6,544 nt of DNA from Propionibacteriaceae bacterium (GTDB lineage: Bacteria; Actinomycetota; Actinomycetes; Propionibacteriales; Propionibacteriaceae), in NCBI GenBank assembly GCA_021323255.1, contig JAJTCL010000154.1, positions 1 to 6,544 on the forward strand. The letters are read 5' to 3'. The notes under the pieces are model-generated. The model was not told the DNA's origin and did not search any database. It was given only the letters and a program-made list of their open reading frames with translations. Below, in pieces: positions 1 to 4,212 of this stretch. The number at the start of each line of letters is the position of its first letter. The first letter of the stretch is position 1. The translations under genes were made by a program, and so were the position numbers.

Positions 1-1
1 G

Positions 2-682
2 TTCGCGCCGCACCCGGTGATCGTGCGGATGTCGGACTTCAAGTCAAACGAGTACGCCAATCTGGTTGCCGGGGAGTTGTACGAGCCGCACGAGGAGAAC
101 CCGATGATCGGCTACCGGGGCGCCTCACGCTACTTGTCGGCGGACTTCGCCGACTGCTTCGCGATGGAATGTCAGGCGTTGAAGTATGTCCGGGACGAGA
201 TGGGGCTGACCAACGTGAAGATCATGATCCCGTTTGTCCGCACCCTGACCGAGGCCGAAGGAGTGATCGACCTGCTCGCCGGGAACGGCCTGCAACGGGG
301 CGTCAACGGACTGCAGGTGATCATGATGTGCGAGCTGCCGTCCAACGCCGTCATCGCCGACGCGTTCCTGGACCACTTCGACGGGTTCTCCATCGGTTCC
401 AACGACATGACCCAGCTCACCCTCGGCATCGACCGCGACTCAGCCTTGGTCGCCGGCGGCTTCGACGAACGCGACCCCGCCGTCAAACACATGCTCAGTG
501 CCGCCATCGAGGCCTGCAAGAACCGCGGCAAATATGTCGGCATCTGCGGTCAAGGTCCCTCCGACCACCCCGACCTCGCCGAATGGCTCCTCGACCAAGG
601 CATCGAGTCCATGTCCCTCAACCCGGACACCGTCGTAGACACCTGGAACCAGCTAGCTTCGCTATCTCGGGTGACCACATGA
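2..682 (+). CDS. ppsA: Phosphoenolpyruvate synthase, C-terminal part (5' end outside window)
   Basis: Converts pyruvate, ATP and water to phosphoenolpyruvate, AMP and phosphate in the cytosol, a gluconeogenic step. The reading frame is open from the window edge, so about 226 codons are visible of a protein that is usually near 790 residues. What remains is the C-terminal PEP/pyruvate-binding TIM barrel. It shows the family motifs VIVRMSDFKSNEY, RGASRY, IMIPFVRT, the substrate-site strand IMMCELPSNA, GFSIGSNDMTQ, and the active-site cysteine in GICGQGPSDH (Cys codon 545-547). The end SLNPDTVVDTW is also typical. I recall near-continuous similarity to E. coli PpsA over this stretch. The Met at 17 is internal, not a start. 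The N-terminal ATP-grasp and phosphohistidine domains lie upstream of the window. The stop codon overlaps the malic enzyme start (ATGA), which points to a shared transcript and coupled translation. Pyruvate phosphate dikinase is less likely because the motifs match the PpsA subtype. Confidence 0.96.
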   Translation, partial: FAPHPVIVRMSDFKSNEYANLVAGELYEPHEENPMIGYRGASRYLSADFADCFAMECQALKYVRDEMGLTNVKIMIPFVRTLTEAEGVIDLLAGNGLQRGVNGLQVIMMCELPSNAVIADAFLDHFDGFSIGSNDMTQLTLGIDRDSALVAGGFDERDPAVKHMLSAAIEACKNRGKYVGICGQGPSDHPDLAEWLLDQGIESMSLNPDTVVDTWNQLASLSRVTT

Positions 683-2121
683 ACCCGACGGAAGTGACCG
701 ATGCTGGACGGCCGCGCGGTGCCCCGACGGTGTCGTATTCGATCACCGTGCGGCTAGAGGTACCCGCGGGTGGGCAGGCAGTCTCCCAGCTGACCACCGC
801 AGTGGAACATGCGGGCGGAGCGATCACAGCACTCGACGTGACGGCGTCCGGGCACGAACGGCTGCGGATCGACGTCACGTGCGCGGCCCACGACACTGAG
901 CACGCCGAGATGCTGGTTGAGGCGATGCAGCAGGTCGAGGGGGTGGTGATCGGGAAGGTGTCGGACCGCACGTTCCTGATGCACCTCGGCGGCAAGATCG
1001 AAATGCACACCAAGCACCCGATCCACAACCGGGACGACCTGTCGATGATCTACACACCGGGCGTGGCCCGGGTCTGTCTGGCCATCGCGAAGAACCCGGA
1101 GGATGCCCGCCGACTGACGGTGAAACGCAACAGCATCGCCGTAGTCACCGACGGGTCGGCCGTGCTGGGCTTGGGCAACATCGGCCCGGAGGCAGCGCTG
1201 CCGGTGATGGAAGGCAAGGCGGCGCTATTCAAGCGGTTCGGCGACATCGACGCATGGCCGTTGTGCCTGGACACCCAGGACGTCGACGAGATCATCGCCG
1301 TTGTCAAGGCGGTGGCGCCAGGCTTTGCCGGGATCAACCTGGAAGACATCTCCGCGCCGCGCTGCTTCGAGATCGAGCGGCGGCTGCGCGAGCAGCTGGA
1401 CATCCCGGTGTTCCACGACGACCAACACGGCACCGCGATCGTGGTGCTGGCGGCATTGTTCAACGCGCTCCGAGTGGTGGGCAAACAGATCAGCGACGTC
1501 AAGATCGTCATCTCTGGGGCCGGAGCGGCGGGCACGGCGATCATCAAGCTGCTGCTGGGAGCCGGGGCCGGAGACGTTGTGGTCGCTGACATCGCCGGGG
1601 TTGTGCATAGGGGCCGCGAAGGCCTCGACGGACAGCTGCTCTGGCTGGCCGAGCACACCAACCGGCTGGACTTCACCGGAACGTTAAAGGAGGCGGTGGT
1701 CGGCGCGGACGTGTTCATCGGCGTCTCGGCTCCCCGGGTGATCGACGGCACGGATGTGGCCGCCATGGCCGACGACGCGATCGTGTTCGCGCTGGCCAAT
1801 CCCGATCCCGAGGTTGACCCGGCCGAGGCGATCAAGCATGCGACCGTGGTGGCCACCGGCCGCTCGGACTTTCCCAACCAGATCAACAATGTGCTCGCCT
1901 TTCCCGGCGTGTTTCGTGGCCTGCTTGACTCCCGGTCAACCGAGATCACACCGGCGATGCTGCTGGCCGCCGCAAAGGCACTTGCCTCGGTAGTCACTGA
2001 CGACGAGCTCAACGCCGCCTACATCACGCCGAGCGTCTTTCACGCCGATGTGCACCACACCGTGGCTCACGCCGTACGGCTGGCCGCCGGCGGGCCAGGT
2101 CTGCTACCCACCGAAAACTGA
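679..2121 (+). CDS. NAD(P)-dependent malic enzyme with N-terminal ACT domain
   Basis: Oxidatively decarboxylates malate to pyruvate and CO2, reducing NAD(P)+, with a divalent metal. The 480-residue protein begins with an ACT-type regulatory domain (about residues 18-94, from VSYSITVRLEV), which suggests allosteric control by a small ligand. The malic enzyme core follows: catalytic Tyr125 in YTPGVA, catalytic Lys180 in MEGKAA, metal ligands Glu222-Asp223 in NLEDISAPRCF and Asp247/Asp248 in HDDQHGTA. The Rossmann nucleotide loop is GAGAAGTA (Gly280, Gly282, Gly285). Asp304 ends the second Rossmann strand (VVVAD), which may favour NAD+, but I would not fix the cofactor from this alone. The start chosen is ATG 679, which overlaps the ppsA stop (ATGA). 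It has no clear Shine-Dalgarno, as expected for coupled reinitiation. GTG 730, right before the ACT domain, is an alternative. The frame stays open about 510 nt upstream of 679, but that stretch is a shadow of ppsA. Confidence 0.95.
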   Translation: MNPTEVTDAGRPRGAPTVSYSITVRLEVPAGGQAVSQLTTAVEHAGGAITALDVTASGHERLRIDVTCAAHDTEHAEMLVEAMQQVEGVVIGKVSDRTFLMHLGGKIEMHTKHPIHNRDDLSMIYTPGVARVCLAIAKNPEDARRLTVKRNSIAVVTDGSAVLGLGNIGPEAALPVMEGKAALFKRFGDIDAWPLCLDTQDVDEIIAVVKAVAPGFAGINLEDISAPRCFEIERRLREQLDIPVFHDDQHGTAIVVLAALFNALRVVGKQISDVKIVISGAGAAGTAIIKLLLGAGAGDVVVADIAGVVHRGREGLDGQLLWLAEHTNRLDFTGTLKEAVVGADVFIGVSAPRVIDGTDVAAMADDAIVFALANPDPEVDPAEAIKHATVVATGRSDFPNQINNVLAFPGVFRGLLDSRSTEITPAMLLAAAKALASVVTDDELNAAYITPSVFHADVHHTVAHAVRLAAGGPGLLPTEN

Positions 2122-2140
2122 TCCGCTGCAGAGGATCAGT
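2117..2140 (+). promoter_or_regulatory. Intercistronic hairpin enclosing a stop codon and the next gene's start site
   Basis: A perfect 8-bp inverted repeat, ACTGATCC (2117-2124) and GGATCAGT (2133-2140), is separated by the 8-nt loop GCTGCAGA. The left arm contains the malic enzyme stop TGA (2119-2121). The right arm covers the GG of the GAGG Shine-Dalgarno (2131-2134) and the first two bases of the GTG start (2139-2141) of the amidotransferase gene. In mRNA this stem would hide the downstream initiation site until a ribosome terminating on the malic enzyme gene opened it. The repeat and its placement are seen directly; the coupling role is inferred. There is no U-tract, so a rho-independent terminator is unlikely. 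Confidence 0.5.
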
Positions 2141-2861
2141 GATCATCGAGCAGCCCCGCCCGCTGGTCATCATCCCAGCGCGGTTTTCCGAGGACGCGAG
2201 CGCGCTGCGCTACGAAGCCGAAGTCGCCGCAGCCAAGCTGCTTCAGGCCATCTGGGATGCGGGTGGTGAACCACTGGTGGTGCACCCCACAGCACTGCAG
2301 GAACCTCAAGTCGACACGCTGCGACGGCGGTTGTGGATGACTGACGCAATCCTGCTTCCTGGCGGCGGGGACCTGTCCCCGCGCTGGTATGGGCAGCAAC
2401 CCCATCCGACGCTGTACCACGTCGACGAAACTCAGGATGCCTTCGACCTGGCCCTGGCCCGCTGGGCGATCGCGGACAAGATCCCGCTGCTCGCCATCTG
2501 CCGCGGTTCCCAGGTGGTGAATGTGGCACTCGGCGGCACCTTGGTGCAGGACATGACCGAGCAGATCGGCCGCACCCACAGAAAGTTTGTGCACGACATC
2601 GAACTGGATGACGACTCACCGCTGCGAGAAGTTGTCACCGATGATCGGATCACCATCTCCTGCTCCCACCACCAGTGCATTGCCGATCTCGGCGAGAACC
2701 TGGCGGCTGCGGCCCACGCAGCCGACGGCACCATCGAGGCGGTCACGCTTGACGATCACGCCGGCTGGTATCTGGGTGTGCAGTGGCACTTGGAGGACCT
2801 TGCCGACACCGATCCAATTCAGCAGAGCATTTTCCAGGCGTTCGTTGCCGCTGCGACTTAG
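2139..2861 (+). CDS. Class I glutamine amidotransferase-like hydrolase, gamma-glutamyl-GABA hydrolase (peptidase C26) family
   Basis: A 240-residue cytosolic hydrolase of the PuuD-like family, whose characterised member cleaves gamma-glutamyl-GABA to glutamate and GABA in putrescine breakdown. The triad is visible: Cys121 in LLAICRGSQ (nucleophile elbow), His217 and Glu219 in GVQWHLE. The family signature PGGGDLSPRWYG sits at residues 74-85, and SCSHHQ at 174-179 matches the conserved HHQ element. Two positions depart from what I remember as typical: Leu218 where HPE is usual, and Cys175 where Asn is common before SxHHQ. The start is GTG 2139, preceded by GAGG at 2131-2134; the spacing is short (4 nt) and the site lies in a hairpin. 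The gene follows malic enzyme by 17 nt and probably shares its transcript. The substrate is not determined by sequence; other gamma-glutamyl amides are possible. No polyamine genes are in view. Confidence 0.85.
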   Translation: MIIEQPRPLVIIPARFSEDASALRYEAEVAAAKLLQAIWDAGGEPLVVHPTALQEPQVDTLRRRLWMTDAILLPGGGDLSPRWYGQQPHPTLYHVDETQDAFDLALARWAIADKIPLLAICRGSQVVNVALGGTLVQDMTEQIGRTHRKFVHDIELDDDSPLREVVTDDRITISCSHHQCIADLGENLAAAAHAADGTIEAVTLDDHAGWYLGVQWHLEDLADTDPIQQSIFQAFVAAAT

Positions 2862-2874
2862 CCGCTGCGACTAG
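2847..2874 (+). repeat. Short tandem duplication at the 3' end of the amidotransferase gene
   Basis: The 12-mer GCCGCTGCGACT occurs at 2847-2858 and again at 2861-2872, so the period is 14 bp. The first copy encodes the last residues and runs into the TAG stop (2859-2861). The second copy lies in the 27-nt gap before the convergent ctaB and also leads into TAG (2872-2874). The core CGCTGCG of the second copy (2863-2869) is complementary to CGCAGCG at 2913-2919 inside ctaB. A long-loop stem is therefore possible where the two transcripts converge. No T-tract follows, so I do not call a terminator. Confidence 0.5.
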
Positions 2875-2888
2875 GTTCGTTCTCCCGC

Positions 2889-3875
2889 TCAGCGCACCAG
2901 GGTGTCGACGGCCGCAGCGACGAAAAGCAGGGCGAGGTAAGAGTTCGTCCAGTGGAAGAGCCGCATCGGCTGCAGTGCCGCGTCAGTCAGACCTCGCCGT
3001 GCCCTCGCCAGTAGCAGAGCGGATTGCCAGAGCAGCGCAATCCCGAGGATCACCGCGACTACTGGATACAGCCAGCCGGTGTTGGCGACCGGCCAGAGCG
3101 CGAGCGACACGAGCACTGTCAGCATCGAGTACATCAGGATCTGTCGCGCCACCGCTGGGGCTGATCTGACAACAGGCAACATGGGCACATTCGCCGCGGC
3201 GTAGTCCTCCCGATAGCGCATGGCGAGAGCCCAGGTGTGTGGAGGTGTCCAGAAGAACACGATGAGAAACATCACGAACGGAGTAAGCGCAAGGCTGCCG
3301 GTCACCGCCGTCCAGCCGATCAGCGGCGGGAAGCAACCCGCGATGCCCCCCCAGACGATGTTCTGCGGGCTGCGCCGCTTGAGCCACAGGGTGTACACCC
3401 CGATGTAGAAGGCGTTGGCACCCAGGGCGAGGGCTGCCGACAGCCAGTTGACGAAGAACCCGAGCCACAACGTCGCCGCAAGCCCCAAGATCATTCCAAA
3501 CACCGTCGCCCCCAGGGGGCCTACGGCATGTCGCGGCAGCGGCCTGCGACGGGTACGCCGCATCCGTTCGTCGATATCCCGGTCGAGCACGCAGTTGATG
3601 GCGTTGGCACTAGCCGCGGCGAGACAGCCGCCGATCATGGTGGTCAGTACCACCTTGAGCGATGGGACTTCACCGGCCGCCAAAAACATGGCCGGCACCG
3701 TGGTCACCAACAAAAGCTCAATAATCCGGGGCTTGGTGAGCCCGAGGTACGCCGCGGCCACGTGGCGAACACGGGTCAACTGAGGACTGCGGCGAACATA
3801 CTTCACCCCAAGATCGACGCGAGTTACGCGGTCATCGTCGGCGGCCACCCGACCTGGCACGTCGATGCTCGTCAC
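2889..3875 (-). CDS. ctaB: Protoheme IX farnesyltransferase (heme O synthase)
   Basis: A membrane prenyltransferase of the UbiA superfamily that attaches a farnesyl group to heme B to give heme O, needed for heme-copper oxidases. The 328-residue protein has a charged N-terminal tail (about residues 1-40), then LGLTKPRIIELLL, the usual entry to the first helix. The first prenyl-diphosphate/metal motif is N94-xxx-D98-xxx-D102, followed by RTRRRPL. Further family motifs are YTLWLKRRSPQNIVWGG, FFWTPPHTWALAMRY (209-221 region) and the second loop YREDYAAANVPMLPVV (221-236). About nine hydrophobic segments are visible, as expected. The start is GTG at 3875-3873. The frame is closed by an in-frame TGA 12-14 nt upstream, so it cannot start further out. 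No strong Shine-Dalgarno is seen and a later GTG is possible. It is convergent with the upstream operon and divergent from tkt, the usual actinobacterial arrangement. No ctaA is in the window. Confidence 0.95.
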   Translation of the reverse strand: MTSIDVPGRVAADDDRVTRVDLGVKYVRRSPQLTRVRHVAAAYLGLTKPRIIELLLVTTVPAMFLAAGEVPSLKVVLTTMIGGCLAAASANAINCVLDRDIDERMRRTRRRPLPRHAVGPLGATVFGMILGLAATLWLGFFVNWLSAALALGANAFYIGVYTLWLKRRSPQNIVWGGIAGCFPPLIGWTAVTGSLALTPFVMFLIVFFWTPPHTWALAMRYREDYAAANVPMLPVVRSAPAVARQILMYSMLTVLVSLALWPVANTGWLYPVVAVILGIALLWQSALLLARARRGLTDAALQPMRLFHWTNSYLALLFVAAAVDTLVR

Positions 3876-3929
3876 AGGCTCTACTCACTCACTGCTAGGC
3901 GACTCTGTTCCCCGGCGAGGCCCATCCCG

Positions 3930-3982
3930 GCACTGCGAACCTCGGTCTCGCAAGCAGTGCACTAGAGGGGCAGTCACCGAGG
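3930..3982 (-). promoter_or_regulatory. Interleaved inverted repeats in the putative ctaB leader
   Basis: Stem A is GCACTGC (3930-3936) with GCAGTGC (3954-3960). Stem B is CCTCGGT (3940-3946) with ACCGAGG (3976-3982). Both are perfect 7-bp pairings. They interleave in the order A1-B1-A2-B2, so in RNA they would form a pseudoknot if both paired, or could switch if they compete. The element ends about 55 nt upstream of the ctaB GTG. It could equally be operator DNA or chance; function is inferred only from position. Confidence 0.3.
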
Positions 3983-3985
3983 CTG

Positions 3986-3991
3986 AGTCTA
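3986..3991 (-). promoter_or_regulatory. Possible ctaB -10 box
   Basis: Read on the minus strand this hexamer is TAGACT, which fits the TAnnnT pattern of actinobacterial housekeeping promoters. It would place a start site about 100 nt upstream of ctaB, just before the interleaved repeats. No convincing -35 is present at the usual distance, so this is a weak call. Confidence 0.2.
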
Positions 3992-4060
3992 GGGCCCGGC
4001 GCTGGAATTGACACTCACCACGTGCAGTTCTTGTTTGGAGCTGCTCGCGCAATGCCGACG

Positions 4061-4165
4061 CTCGCAGCTCGCGGGGGTTGGGCACCGACAGGCAACTCGC
4101 AGTTCTCGGGCTGACCCTATATCCCCCGCCGACCCGCCCCCGATAGGCTCGCAGTGTCCGGGCTG
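4061..4165 (+). repeat. Three CTCGCAG elements upstream of tkt
   Basis: The heptamer CTCGCAG occurs at 4061-4067, 4096-4102 and 4148-4154, all on the plus strand, 35 and 52 bp apart. The last two extend into an 18-bp imperfect direct repeat (4096-4113 and 4148-4165) with 15 identical positions, both ending in CGGGCTG. The middle copy is also the centre of the short palindrome AACTCGCAGTT (4094-4104; arms AACT/AGTT). Repeated sites close to a gene start suggest regulator binding, but no known regulator motif was recognised. Confidence 0.4.
4144..4149 (+). promoter_or_regulatory. Possible tkt -10 box
   Basis: TAGGCT fits the TAnnnT actinobacterial -10 pattern and would give a tkt leader of roughly 55-60 nt. 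It overlaps the start of the third CTCGCAG element, so a protein bound there would interfere with it. No good -35 lies 16-18 bp upstream. TATATC at 4118-4123 is a weaker alternative. A consensus-like TTGACA at 4008-4013 has no matching -10. Confidence 0.25.
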
Positions 4166-4194
4166 CGCCACCAGCAGCCGCGCAGAACCCTCTC

Positions 4195-4201
4195 GGAAGG
4201 A
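4195..4201 (+). promoter_or_regulatory. Ribosome-binding site for tkt
   Basis: GGAAGGA lies 11 nt before GTG 4213, slightly long spacing. It is the only purine-rich Shine-Dalgarno near the N-terminus. It decides in favour of GTG 4213 over the in-frame GTG 4219, which would be 17 nt away. Confidence 0.6.
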
Positions 4202-4212
4202 TCATCTGGCAC

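Larger units (their letters stand above)
3876..4212. other. Divergent ctaB / tkt intergenic region, 337 bp
   Basis: This is the only gene-free stretch over 300 bases, and it must carry the leaders and probably the promoters of two divergent genes. The ctaB half (about 3930-3991) holds two interleaved inverted repeats and a possible minus-strand -10. The tkt half (about 4061-4165) holds three CTCGCAG heptamers, a short palindrome and a possible plus-strand -10. CACGTG occurs at 4019-4024 and again at 4210-4215 across the tkt start. An open frame starting with TTG at 4008 runs into tkt in another frame, but has no ribosome-binding site and no recognisable product, so no gene is called. No tRNA or known riboswitch was recognised. 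Confidence 0.8.

Noticed and set aside
169..678. Long in-frame open stretch upstream of the malic enzyme ATG, which would make a 650-residue protein
   Set aside because: It overlaps ppsA in another frame and reads as an Arg/Pro/His-rich translation typical of a GC-rich shadow frame. The ACT domain begins only after 679.
1050..2012. Minus-strand open frame of 320 codons inside the malic enzyme gene
   Set aside because: It is antisense to a fully conserved enzyme, Ser/Ala/Thr-rich and without recognisable domains; an expected by-product of third-position GC bias.
2862..2888. Bidirectional terminator between the convergent hydrolase and ctaB genes
   Set aside because: There is no compact GC-rich hairpin with a T-tract on either strand in the 27-nt gap; only a long-loop pairing that reaches into ctaB.
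3237..3965. Plus-strand open frame of 242 codons opposite ctaB
   Set aside because: Its translation is rich in Arg, Pro, Gln and His, and the opposite strand encodes a clear CtaB with all motifs.
4008..4036. Consensus TTGACA at 4008-4013 as the tkt -35 box
   Set aside because: The position 17 bp downstream is TTGTTT, a poor -10, and no TAnnnT occurs at 16-19 bp spacing. A promoter elsewhere is more likely.
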